This document shows positions 15,756 to 24,600 of a DNA stretch of 37,072 bases, piece by piece. The first letter of the stretch is position 1. Each line of letters starts with the position of its first letter. Source of the DNA: Planctomycetota bacterium (lineage in GTDB: Bacteria; Planctomycetota; Phycisphaerae; Phycisphaerales; Phycisphaeraceae); the NCBI GenBank assembly GCA_026386955.1, contig JAPLMQ010000226.1, positions 1-37,072 of the forward strand, read 5' to 3'. Position numbers and translations under genes: made by a program. The notes beneath the pieces were generated by a model. It did no database searches and was not told the origin of the DNA. It saw only the letters and a program-made list of their open reading frames with translations.

Positions 15756-16460
15756 TCAGGGTGTGTTATCTCTTGATGCGCGGTGCGCCGGCCGGTCCGT
15801 CGAGGCGGGACGTGGCTCAAGGGCCTCTCGCGGGATCGGTTTCGTGCCTGCCTCCGTTCGCCGGACGACCGCGATGAGGGCTTCCGCGATCGCCAGGTGA
15901 TCCAGCACCAGGTCGACGTCGCCCGTGCGGATCGCCGAGGTCGGCATGCTGGGGTCCTCGGAGTCCGACGGCGACTGGGCGATCGTGACGCCGCCGGATT
16001 CCTTGATCGCGGTCAGGCCGCTGGTGCCGTCGGAGTCTCCCCCCGTGAGGATGACGCCGATGACCCCATGCGGGTAGACGCCCGCCGCGGATTTGAAGAG
16101 CACGTCCGCGGACGGCCTCGAGAAATGGACCTTCGTCCCGTGGGAGAGCTCGCAGACGCCCCTGGACCCGACGATCAGGTGAAACCCCGCGGGAGCCAGA
16201 TGCACGCATCCCGGGCGAATCGCGTCGCCGTCCTGCGCGTCCTCGACCGTCAGGCCTGTGCGCCGCTGGAGCACCTCGGCGAGAAAACTCCTTGCCCTCT
16301 CGCTGCGGTGCTGAACGACCGCCACCGCCACCGGGAAGTCGGCCGGCAGGCCCGCGAGGATGTCGCCGACCGCCGCGACCCCGCCCAGCGACGCTCCGAT
16401 GACGACCAAGCGGGCCTCAAAGAGGCTGGACATTACGCCGGTTGCGGGCGGTTGGCTCAT
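15756..16460 (-). CDS. Stand-alone CheB-type methylesterase
   Basis: The 234-residue product matches the catalytic domain of CheB, which removes methyl groups from glutamates of chemoreceptors. The catalytic triad is visible: Ser24 in VIGASLGG, His51 in VVQHRS, Asp144 in LTGGDSDGTSGL. The receiver domain that normally precedes this domain in CheB is missing, as in CheB-like proteins fused or paired with CheR in other signalling systems. No receptor, CheR or CheA gene is visible in this window. ATG at 16460 follows AAAGGA at a proper distance. The frame continues upstream to 16628 but without family resemblance. The C-terminus is Pro/Arg-rich and probably disordered. Confidence 0.9.
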   Translation of the reverse strand: MSQPPATGVMSSLFEARLVVIGASLGGVAAVGDILAGLPADFPVAVAVVQHRSERARSFLAEVLQRRTGLTVEDAQDGDAIRPGCVHLAPAGFHLIVGSRGVCELSHGTKVHFSRPSADVLFKSAAGVYPHGVIGVILTGGDSDGTSGLTAIKESGGVTIAQSPSDSEDPSMPTSAIRTGDVDLVLDHLAIAEALIAVVRRTEAGTKPIPREALEPRPASTDRPAHRASRDNTP

Positions 16461-16787
16461 GTCGCGGTTCCTTTGTCGAACGGACTTGTTTGCGGCGTGA
16501 TTGATCGACGGCTTCTGCGAGCGGCCCCAAGGGCGGCAATGAAATGACGGCCCGCGGTGAGGCGGGCCGTCAGCAGTGAGTCGCTCCCTGTCGATGCCGG
16601 TGTCTGGACGCCTTTGCGTGAGCCCCATTGATACGTGGGTGCGTCCGTTGGCCGATTCCGCCTTCCACTCGTGGTGGCTTGGCGTCGGCGGCCGTCTCGG
16701 CTCCCGGGGGTCATGGAAGGTCCAGGCGATGGGCGGCCGTTCGCGTGCGCGAGGCCGGCAGGCAGGAGGCGATCTCTGGGCGGATTG
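16461..16787. other. Intergenic spacer with an 11-bp hairpin
   Basis: No gene is seen in these 327 bases between the glycine-zipper gene and the CheB gene, both minus strand. A perfect hairpin lies at 16545-16572 (see terminator). I see nothing else that I can name. Confidence 0.6.
16545..16572 (-). terminator. Hairpin downstream of the glycine-zipper gene
   Basis: TGACGGCCCGC (16545-16555), a six-base loop and GCGGGCCGTCA (16562-16572) form a perfect 11-base-pair stem. On the minus strand it is followed by TTTCATT, a weak U-tract. It probably ends the glycine-zipper transcript, although it lies about 215 bases past the stop. Confidence 0.55.
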
Positions 16788-17318
16788 TCATTTCCGCGAG
16801 GTGGCCTTGCAGCAGGAGGGGTCCTGGTGGGCGACGTGTTCCCAGCCGTCGCGGGCCGCGTCCTTGGCCTTGTTCCAGACCATCTTGGATTCGCCGCGGG
16901 CCTTCTCCCAGCCGCGCTCCAGGCCGGTCGCCACGTCGGCGAACGGCTTGCCCTGGCTCTTGGCGTGGGACTCCCAGCCATACTGGTACGCGGGCGCATA
17001 CTCGTCATACGAGGCGCCCGCCGTCACGTAGGAACGGGTGGCGTAGTTGGTCCGCCAGTAGGCGTGCTCGGCCGTGGGGTTGACCTTCTCCGCGATGGCC
17101 TTGCCGGCCATCCCGCCCGCCACCGCTCCGACCGCGGCGCCGGCCACAGCGCCAGCGACGGTGCCGATGGGGCCCGCGACCGTCCCCACCGCGGCGCCCG
17201 CAGCCGCGCCCGCGGCGATGCCGCCCGTGGCGGCCCCGACGCCTGTGCCCACCGGATGGGTCCCGGGGGCGCCGCTGATCGGGTCGCGGTTCGCCGACTT
17301 TTGCTTGGTATTCGACAT
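16788..17318 (-). CDS. Glycine-zipper protein
   Basis: The 176-residue product starts with a polar stretch (NRDPISGAPGTHPVGTGVGA), then a long Gly/Ala-rich, membrane-inserting segment of about 50 residues (repeats of the GxxxG type), and a C-terminal region with the sequence AYWRTNY, YDEYAPAYQYGWESHAK and repeated W/R-rich helices. Proteins with this layout are widespread and uncharacterised in proteobacteria and others; the Gly/Ala part resembles a glycine zipper and may oligomerise in membranes. The function is unknown. AGGAGG lies five to six bases before the ATG. It is divergent from the 35-residue peptide gene 459 bases away. Confidence 0.75.
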   Translation of the reverse strand: MSNTKQKSANRDPISGAPGTHPVGTGVGAATGGIAAGAAAGAAVGTVAGPIGTVAGAVAGAAVGAVAGGMAGKAIAEKVNPTAEHAYWRTNYATRSYVTAGASYDEYAPAYQYGWESHAKSQGKPFADVATGLERGWEKARGESKMVWNKAKDAARDGWEHVAHQDPSCCKATSRK

Positions 17319-17777
17319 GACAACCTCCTTGATGATGTGAAGCGCTTGCGCACGTGGCCCGTTGCCCTCGATGCGCGGACCTGACTCGATTCATATCAAG
17401 CATAGTCGGCGAGGCATCGCGGCGGTTATCGATGGATACCCTTACATTCGAAGATGCCCCCGACTTTCCGATGAATGTGATTCCCTCGCGAACCGCCCGT
17501 GGACACAAGGGTTGCGAATCCCCGCGGGGAATTCGACCCCTGGAGGCATCCTTGCCTTTGCGGTCCGCGTCTCTAGAGTTCCACGCACGATGATTCGGGC
17601 GGATGGGCGCGGATCTCCACTTGGTCCGGACGACTGGCTCATGACGACGACTTCGCGATGCCAAGTGGATCGCGAACGGGACCGCCGACGTTGTGCGGCG
17701 GCCTTGGAGTGTTTTCATTCCTGAGTTGTGGCGATCCCGCGAATATGCGGGAAACTACTTACAAGAAGGAGATCGCT
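17319..17777. other. Long divergent spacer, probably regulatory
   Basis: This 459-base gap separates the glycine-zipper gene (minus) and the 35-residue peptide gene (plus). It includes an AGCGCTTGCGC near-palindrome (17341-17351) and a CCCCGCGGGG palindrome around 17520. I find no supportable gene. Short open frames here have no family resemblance. Both flanking genes have strong ribosome sites, so promoters for both probably lie here, but I cannot place them. Confidence 0.5.
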
Positions 17778-17885
17778 ATGTTGCAGCACATCACTCCAGT
17801 CCTCGCGGACTACATCTGGATCGGCGGCGGCACGTTGGGCCTGATTTTGGTGATCGTCGTCATCGTCGTCCTGCTCCGTCGGTGA
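17778..17885 (+). CDS. 35-residue single-helix membrane peptide
   Basis: The frame encodes 35 residues with a hydrophobic helix (GTLGLILVIVVIVVLLRR) at the C-terminus and a short polar N-terminus (MLQHITPVLADYIWIGG). AAGGAG lies seven bases before the ATG, a much better site than random, and the whole is a coherent single transmembrane segment ending in two arginines. The gene is divergent from the glycine-zipper gene. I do not recognise a family. It resembles the small hydrophobic stress-induced peptides common in soil bacteria, but that is only an analogy. Confidence 0.65.
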   Translation: MLQHITPVLADYIWIGGGTLGLILVIVVIVVLLRR

Positions 17886-18117
17886 GCGGGGACGCCAGCG
17901 CCGGGGATCTCGGCGGGGCGCGGGGCCCCGGCTGCCATCCTTTGATCCCCGCGAAGCAAATGGGTGTCTTCCGATTTGGATCGCTCCCGGAAGGCGGTCC
18001 AAACAGGCTTTGGAAGGGGGTGTCGCGGCATCGCAGCGGCGGGGGCGCGGCGGGACGGGAGCGCGGCCAATAAAGGGTGTTGAGCGGGGGCGCGGCGGGA
18101 CAATTAACGCCGCTTTT

Positions 18118-18969
18118 TCACGCCAGGAACGGCTTGAGCCGGTCGCCGAAGAGCTTCACCGCGTTCTCGCGGAGGATCAGCCTCTTGGCCGCGTCGGGCA
18201 GCTCGGCGTAGTCGATCCGGGCCCGCTGCATCGCGGCGAAGTAGAGCGGCGTGTCGGTGCCGAAGAGGACGCGGTCGGCCCCGACCTCCTTCGCGGTCCA
18301 CTCGATGTTCCGCGGGAGGATGCTCATCATGCTCGAGGTGTCGGTATAAACGTTGCCCCGCTTGGACTTCTGGATCGCGCGGGCCTGCAGGTCGCGGGTG
18401 CCGTTGTAGCCGCAGCCGATGTTGGCGAGGATCGTCTTGGTCCGGATGAACTCGTCGGCGAAGGGGATGTAGTCGTCGGGCATCGAGAACTGCTCGCCCG
18501 AGTGGACCTTGATCACGCAGCCCCCCCCGGAATTTCCGCTGGCATTCTTCTCCGCCCCCAACTCATTGGCGAACTCGAAGAGCGGCCGCCCCCATTGCGT
18601 GATCGGGTAGCGATGCTCCTCGGGGTGGAACTTCAGGCCCACGCAGTGCGGGTTGGTCTTGTACAGCCGGCGGGCCTGGTCGTAGGACGAGGGCTGGAGC
18701 GGATTTACGATCGCATAGAAGAGCAGCCCCGGCGTCTTGGGGACGACGTCCGCCGCCTCGTCGTTGCCCACGCAGGCGTCGGCCCTTCCGCGCGGGAAGA
18801 GCCCCTTCAAGGCCGAGACGATGGTCCATTGGGTCCGGGCGGCCTTGGCCCGCTCGGCGACCAAGGCGGCATCGCCCGACATGCACCAGGCGGCGTGGGC
18901 GTTGGCGTCGGAGGTGTAGTCGCCGTAGTGGGCGTGGACGTCGATGGCGGGGAGGTTGAGGATGTCCAT
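18118..18969 (-). CDS. Amidohydrolase-2 family metal-dependent hydrolase
   Basis: The 283-residue product has the amidohydrolase pattern: DVHAHYGDY near residue 10 (metal ligands His-x-His), GLKFHPEEH with a histidine in the barrel, CVIKVHSGEQ (a further His), and RVLFGTDTPLYF with the catalytic Asp near the C-terminus. These enzymes are TIM-barrel hydrolases or decarboxylases; the substrate is unknown. The amidohydrolase-2 group includes ACMSD-type decarboxylases. No signal peptide is seen. It lies directly downstream of folC on the same strand (53-base gap), so cotranscription is plausible. GAGG lies eight bases before the ATG. Confidence 0.88.
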   Translation of the reverse strand: MDILNLPAIDVHAHYGDYTSDANAHAAWCMSGDAALVAERAKAARTQWTIVSALKGLFPRGRADACVGNDEAADVVPKTPGLLFYAIVNPLQPSSYDQARRLYKTNPHCVGLKFHPEEHRYPITQWGRPLFEFANELGAEKNASGNSGGGCVIKVHSGEQFSMPDDYIPFADEFIRTKTILANIGCGYNGTRDLQARAIQKSKRGNVYTDTSSMMSILPRNIEWTAKEVGADRVLFGTDTPLYFAAMQRARIDYAELPDAAKRLILRENAVKLFGDRLKPFLA

Positions 18970-19022
18970 GGCGACGCCTCATCGCGGCCGCGGCCGATTG
19001 CAATTGGTGCTCGCGACGCGTC

Positions 19023-20567
19023 TTAGTGATGCGACGCGCTGTGGCTACGCGACGAGCTGTTCCGCTTCTTCGCGGCCTGCTCGGCGAAGTGCTTCTTCGC
19101 TTCGCCCGCGAGGTAGAAGCTGCCGGTGATGACGATCAGGTCCTCGCGCGAAACCGCCCGGTTGGCGAGCTGCAGCGCATCCTCAAGCCCATTCGCGACT
19201 TGGGCCATCTTGCCCGAGACGTCGTTGAACTTCGACATCAGCTCCTCGGGCTCGACGGCGCGGGGGTTGGCCTTGGCCCGGGTGAAGATGATCTTGTCCG
19301 CCCCGAGGGCGAGCTGCTTGAGCATCCCGAGCACGTCCTTGTCCTGGCCGCAGCCGAAGATCAGGACCAGCGAGTCGTACTGGATGTGGGCGCCCAGGGC
19401 GCGGATGAGGGCGGTGATGGAGTGGGCGTTGTGGGCCCCGTCGATGATGACGCGGGGCTCGTTCCAGACCTGCTCCATTCGGCCGTGCAGCGTGGTGCCC
19501 GCGAGGCCGGCGATGACCTTGTCCTCGGGGATGACGAACCCGTGGGCCTTGAGCTTGTCGAGTATCGCCAGCGCCAGGCCGCAGTTATGCGCCTGGTGCT
19601 CGCCCTTGAGGGGGACGGGCAGGTGCTCCCACCGGCTGGTGGGGGTGGTGAGGCAGACGCGGGTGTGCGGGCCCAGCTCGCGGTTGGCCTCGAAGCGGTA
19701 GCTGAAGTCGATCTGCTTGCCGGTGAACTCCAGCGGGGCGTTGCTGGCGGTGGCGACCTCCTCCAGGACGCGGGCGACGGCGGGGTCCTGCTCGACGCTG
19801 ACCGCGGCCACGCCCTTCTTGAAGATGCCGGCCTTCTCCCGGGCGATCGACGCCAAGTCCTTGCCCAGAATGTTCATATGGTCGAGGCTGATGTGGGTGA
19901 TGCCCGAGACCAGCGGGGTGATGACGTTGGTGGAGTCCAGCCGGCCGCCCATCCCCGTCTCGAGGATGACGATGTCGACCGCCTGGTCGGCGTAGTAGCG
20001 GAGGGCGACGGCGGTGAGGATCTCGAAGAAAGTGGGGGGGTTGTCGCCGAACTTGTCCTCGAGGGCGGCGATCGACTTGAGCATCTCGATCAGCTCGGCG
20101 TGGCTTATCATCTGGCCGTTGATGACGATGCGCTCGCGGAGGTCGACCAGGTGCGGGCTGGTGAAGAGCCCGACGGTCATGCCGCAGGACTGCAGCGTGT
20201 GGGCGAGCATGGCGCAGGTCGAGCCCTTGCCCTTGGTGCCGGCGATGTGGACGCAGCGGAGCTCCTCGTGGGGGTTGCCCAGGAGGGAGAGCAGCTTGCG
20301 CATGCGGTCGAGGCTGAAGGTGCGGGTGTTGTAGGAGACGAGGCGCAAACGCTCGTAGTCAACGTGGTTATAGAGCCACTTGAGGGCGGTGGCGTAGTTG
20401 GTGATGCCCTGGGCCGCGCCCTTGCCGCCGGCGGATTTCTTGCCCGCGGATTCCCCGGCCTTCTCGCCCTTCTTCCCCGCAGCGGGAGCGTGCGACGACC
20501 CGGACGACCCGGAAGACTTGGACTTGGGCTTGAGGGAGCTTGTGTTTGGCATAAGTTGGCCCAGCAT
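19023..20567 (-). CDS. folC: Folylpolyglutamate synthase / dihydrofolate synthase
   Basis: The roughly 514-residue product adds glutamate residues to folates and may also join dihydropteroate with glutamate. The Mur-ligase family signatures are clear: IAGTKGKGSTCAMLAHTLQ (P-loop), TSPHLVDLRERI (the folate-binding motif), GGRLDSTNV, SLDHMNILG and IIDGAHNAHS (the C-terminal ligase region). The N-terminus carries a Ser/Lys/Gly/Ala-rich extension of about 60 residues and the C-terminus a Lys/Ser/His-rich tail, both likely disordered and unlike E. coli FolC. The start is uncertain: ATG at 20567 or 20552, or TTG at 20591; none has a good ribosome site. Downstream is the amidohydrolase gene. Confidence 0.93.
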   Translation of the reverse strand: MLGQLMPNTSSLKPKSKSSGSSGSSHAPAAGKKGEKAGESAGKKSAGGKGAAQGITNYATALKWLYNHVDYERLRLVSYNTRTFSLDRMRKLLSLLGNPHEELRCVHIAGTKGKGSTCAMLAHTLQSCGMTVGLFTSPHLVDLRERIVINGQMISHAELIEMLKSIAALEDKFGDNPPTFFEILTAVALRYYADQAVDIVILETGMGGRLDSTNVITPLVSGITHISLDHMNILGKDLASIAREKAGIFKKGVAAVSVEQDPAVARVLEEVATASNAPLEFTGKQIDFSYRFEANRELGPHTRVCLTTPTSRWEHLPVPLKGEHQAHNCGLALAILDKLKAHGFVIPEDKVIAGLAGTTLHGRMEQVWNEPRVIIDGAHNAHSITALIRALGAHIQYDSLVLIFGCGQDKDVLGMLKQLALGADKIIFTRAKANPRAVEPEELMSKFNDVSGKMAQVANGLEDALQLANRAVSREDLIVITGSFYLAGEAKKHFAEQAAKKRNSSSRSHSASHH

Positions 20568-21035
20568 AACAGATTCGTGAGTGGGAATCAAAGACGCGTC
20601 TGTAACTTACGTCAATCAATGGACTTGTGTCGATTCGGCCGTTTTTTTGGATTCCAGCGACGACGACCCCGCCGGTCCGTCGCGGCGACGCGGACACGGC
20701 TTGAACCCAGTTCAAGAAACGACTTACAACGATTGGGAACAGCAGGCCGCGAACAGACATGATAGGCAGGCAAACCGTCGCCGAGGCGAATCAGCGTGCG
20801 CCAGCAAACCGTTTTCGCCCAAGGTTCAAATGGTTGATTAAAATGGTATCTAATGCCAACGGGAAGCAGGCTTCAATCGAATAATAACTATCTTATTATT
20901 GCTAAAACAGCCGTTTTAATGTCCCGCTCCCGCCCCGCTCCCGCCCCGCTCATGCCTCTCTCCGATGCCGCTCAACCACCGCGCTGATGCCTATAAGCGT
21001 GCTATTCACACTCTTTACGATGGACCTTCCCCGCC
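20568..21035. other. Intergenic region with an AT-rich island
   Basis: No gene is seen in this 468-base spacer upstream of folC. The part from about 20822 to 20920 is strikingly AT-rich for this genome and carries two short palindromes (see repeat). The spacer ends at the stop of the third zinc-ribbon gene. Confidence 0.55.
20880..20951. repeat. AT-rich palindromes followed by an 11-bp tandem repeat
   Basis: AATAATAA-ctatc-TTATTATT (20880-20900) and TAAAAC-agcc-GTTTTA (20903-20918) are perfect inverted repeats in a locally AT-rich stretch. They are followed at once by CCCGCTCCCGC repeated 2.6 times (20923-20951). The abrupt switch from AT-only to GC-only sequence is visible by eye. Confidence 0.65.
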
Positions 21036-21521
21036 TTATTTCTCAATGCTCGCTATTGGCGGCGGGATCGGCTCGCCGCACTCCGGGCAGCGGTCCTTCG
21101 ATGCCCGAAGATCATAGCCGCATTTGCAACACATGCCGGTGCGCCACCGCCTGCGGCGATAAAGAATGATCCAACTGATGGGAAGTACGGACAACAGGGC
21201 AATTAGAAGCCAATATGGCGCAACAGCAATGTGACCACGGACTCCTAAATTGTAATACCCATTGAGCGGGGTTCCATGCAACACGGAGTAAGGGAGTTGA
21301 TCGTAAAACGATAGGGACGACAGGCTTGGTTCATACGCAATTCCGCACCCATTCCATGAAGACGTGGCAAACAATGAACCAATATGCAGTAGTTTTTCCT
21401 GCTGTCCTTCCGAACTTGGTCGACACATCCAGAGCCCTGCCACGACGATACCCAGCAGCAGAGACAGCAACGTCACCCCGTTGAAGATGCGGCGACCGAT
21501 CTTTCGTAAACCCGGCTTCAT
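21036..21521 (-). CDS. Membrane protein with C-terminal CxxCGYDLR...CPECG zinc ribbon (third)
   Basis: The 161-residue product has an N-terminal helix (IFNGVTLLSLLLGIVVAGLW), a soluble middle with aromatic and Ser residues, a second helix (YWLLIALLSVLPISWIILY) followed by YRRRRWRTG, and the tail CCKCGYDLRA, six residues, CPECG. The order helix, extracytoplasmic middle, helix, Arg cluster, zinc ribbon is typical of a large planctomycete family of unknown role. Base composition is more AT-rich than neighbours. The frame extends to 21650 but the ATG at 21521 fits the family N-terminus. Confidence 0.75.
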   Translation of the reverse strand: MKPGLRKIGRRIFNGVTLLSLLLGIVVAGLWMCRPSSEGQQEKLLHIGSLFATSSWNGCGIAYEPSLSSLSFYDQLPYSVLHGTPLNGYYNLGVRGHIAVAPYWLLIALLSVLPISWIILYRRRRWRTGMCCKCGYDLRASKDRCPECGEPIPPPIASIEK

Positions 21522-21680
21522 CAAGCCCCATTCTACTTGCAGGGAAACACCTGATCGCCAGAAATCGCCGCCGGTGATTCGGCAGATCGCGCCACGGCGC
21601 ATGATGGGGCAATGTAACAGCAACTGCTCACGCACCAATGGCATCGCCACGCCGCCGCCACGACTTGCCTTCGCCCTGGC

Positions 21681-24600
21681 CTACGGCTTGATGATGTCCT
21701 CGATCATCAGCGGGTCACTCGGGTTCTCCCGGTTCGCCGCCTCGAGCTTCTCCCGGCTCGACACCACGCAGACCGCCGCCTGGTCGCTGAACTTGTCGAG
21801 CTGTTCGAGCAGCACGCGCTTCACCGCCGCCGGCGTCGCCGCGAGCATCGTCTGGTACCGCTGCTCGCGCAGCTCGTCGGTGAAGCCGACGATCAGCCGG
21901 CCGAGCGCCGTGCCCGTCGCCTCGCCCGGGCGGATCGGCGCCTCGGCGTGCTTCACGCTCCCGATGATCGCGCGGTCGATGTCGGCCTGCGACCAGTTCG
22001 ACTTCGCCACGTAGTCGCGCAGCCCGCGGTAGACCGCGAGCGTCTGGTTCAGCCGCGGGTCGCGGTAACTATGAAAGCCGAAGGTGCGGTCGGAGCCGTT
22101 GTATGAACAGCCGGCCCCGTAGGCGTTGCCCTTGAAGCGCACCTCGGTCAACACGTAGTCGAGGCTCATGAACCGCGACGCCAAATCGAGCAGCGGCGAG
22201 TCGGGGTGCGAGTGGTGCGGCGCGGGCATGACCAGCGCGCAGTAGGCGACCTGCAGCGGCGCCGCGAGCCCGACCCGCGGCGGCTTGTCGTAGGGCGTGA
22301 ACGACGACGCGTGCCCGCGGATCGGCCCGGGCTTCATCTTGCCCAGCCAACCCTCCAACGTTTTCCGCACGATCGCGTACGACTCGTCCGACCCGGTGAA
22401 GCTCGCGACCAGCCGGGCGGGGTTGAGCATGAAGTCGCGGATCGCCTCGATGCGCGCGATGAGCCCGTCGGCCTCGGCGTCGAAGTGGTCGGCCAGCCTG
22501 TCGAGCTGCGCCAGCTCGGGCAGGCCGCTGACCTCCTCGTTGAGCGCCGCCTCGGCGGAGAAGCCGCGGGCCGCGTAGCGCGTCGCCGTGCCCGAGCCGT
22601 TGTTCACGAGGCCCGTGCGGGCGTGGGCGCGGGACTGGACCATCACATCCTTGAGGCGCGTCTTGTCGCGCGGGTCGAGCGCGAAGATCAGGTCGTGCAG
22701 CACCTCCAGGGCCGACTCCACCTGCCCGTCGAGCGTCTTGATCGACATGCCCATCCTGCGGAGCGGGCGGTTCGGGTCGCTCACATGCCCCGGGAAGGAG
22801 CTCCACGCGCTGATGCCGCCGGTGCGGGCGGCCTTGCGCTCGGCCAGCGTGGTGTACGGCTGCCCCGCGGCGCCGAGCTTCGCGAAGGCCTCGCAATACC
22901 GCGGGAGATACGGGTAGAGCTCCGCGGGCAGGCCGGTGAGGTCGAAGCTCAATTGGAAGTAGTTCACGCCGTTGGCGAAGACGTCGTTGCGCAGGAGCGT
23001 CGCGCCCCCGCCCCCGGAAGCGCCCCCGGAAGCGCCCCCGGAAGCGCCGATCGTCTCGCGGGTCGTGGGGATCATCTTGGGCTTGCGCGGCAGGTCGGAG
23101 ACCTTGAGCTGCGGCAGGAGCGCCAGGGCCTCGGGCGCGTTGGGCTTGCCCTGGGCCGTCTCGAGCGCCGCGGCCGCGCCGCCGATCTCGCGCAGCTGCG
23201 ATTCGGTGAAGGTCGCCTTCAGCTCGCGCAGGCGCTTGGTCTCCTCCTCGTCCATGCGGGCCTGCAGTTCCGGGTCGGGCGTGCCGGTGACCAGCAGGCG
23301 GTGCGAATTGTCGAGCAGCTTGATGCGGATCATCCGCGTGAAGATGGCGGGATCCTCCGCGACGCGCGCCTTGGCGTCCTCGAGCAGCTTGTCCATCCGC
23401 AGGTAGGTCAGCGGGTCGCGGTCGTGCATCCAGGTCTCGAGCGCGCCCCAGAGGAGCCTGAGCGGGAAGTGCGAGGCGATCTCGCGGTGGTGGTAGGTCG
23501 CCTGCTGGAAGGCGCTGTCGATCTGCTCCTTCGTGAAGCCCTGGTCGGCGATGCGCCCGAGCGTCTCGAGCACGAGCTTGACGAAGGCCGGGGCGCGGTC
23601 GGCCTCGCTTGCGCGCAGCCCGACGTGGAAGTAGGTCTCGTGGCAGAGCTCCCCCGCGCCGACGGCGAAGAGGTCGGCCCCGAGGCGCGACTCGATGATC
23701 GCCTTCTTGAGCGGCGCCGCCTCGTTGCCCAGCAGCAGCCGGTGCAGCACGCCCCAGTCGATGCTCTCCGCGGCGTTGAGGGCGTCGCCCACCAGCCAGG
23801 CGAGCGAGATGAAGCTCTTCTCGGCCGTCTTCTCGTTCGCCCCGATGGGGAAGGCGAACTTCGCCTCGACCGGCTGCTTCCAGCGCGGCTGGCGCGGGAG
23901 CGTGGTCGACGCGGGGCGCGGCTGGGCGCTGAAGCCCGCGAGCTTGTCCTTGAGGAAGGCCAGGTGCTCGCGCGTCGGGATGTCGCCGTAGATGAAGATC
24001 CGCGCGTTCGAGGGGTGGTAGTAGTCGGCGTGGAACTTCTTGAAGGCCTCGTAGGTCAGCTCGGGGATGTGGCGCGGGTCGCCGCCCGAGTCGCGCCCCA
24101 GCGGCGTGTCGTTGAAGAGCCGGCGGACGCCGTGCCGCCAGACCAGCGATTCGGGATTCGAGTAGACGCCCTTCATCTCGTTGAAGACGATCCCCTTGTA
24201 GAGCAGGTCGCTGGCGGGGTCTTCGTTGTTCTTCAGCGCGAGGTGGTGCCCCTCGCGCCGGAAGGTGTCGCGCGTGATCAGCGGGTGGAAGACCGCGTCG
24301 CAGTAGACCTCGGCGAGGTTGAAGAAGTCCTTCTTGACGGTCGAGGAGACGGGGTAGACGGTCGAGGCGGTGGAGGTCATGGCGTTGATGAACGTGGCCA
24401 TGCTCATCTTGACCATCTCGAAGAAGGGCTCCTTGACGGGGTACTTGGCCGACCCGCCCAGCACGGCATGCTCGAGGATGTGCGGGACGCCGGTGTCGTC
24501 GACGACGGGGGTGGCGAAGTTGACGGAGAAGGCGTTCTCGGAGTCGTCGCTGTGGATGTGGAGCAGGTCGGCCCCGCTCGCGGGATGGCTGATGCGGTAG

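Noticed and set aside
17354..17593. A 79-codon plus-strand frame in the long divergent spacer
   Set aside because: No ribosome site, no recognisable pattern, and no support other than length.
18040..18101. A 17-base direct repeat (cgggggcgcggcgggac) in the spacer before the amidohydrolase stop
   Set aside because: It is real but very GC-simple and occurs only twice, 45 bases apart; chance duplication in a G-rich stretch is enough to explain it.
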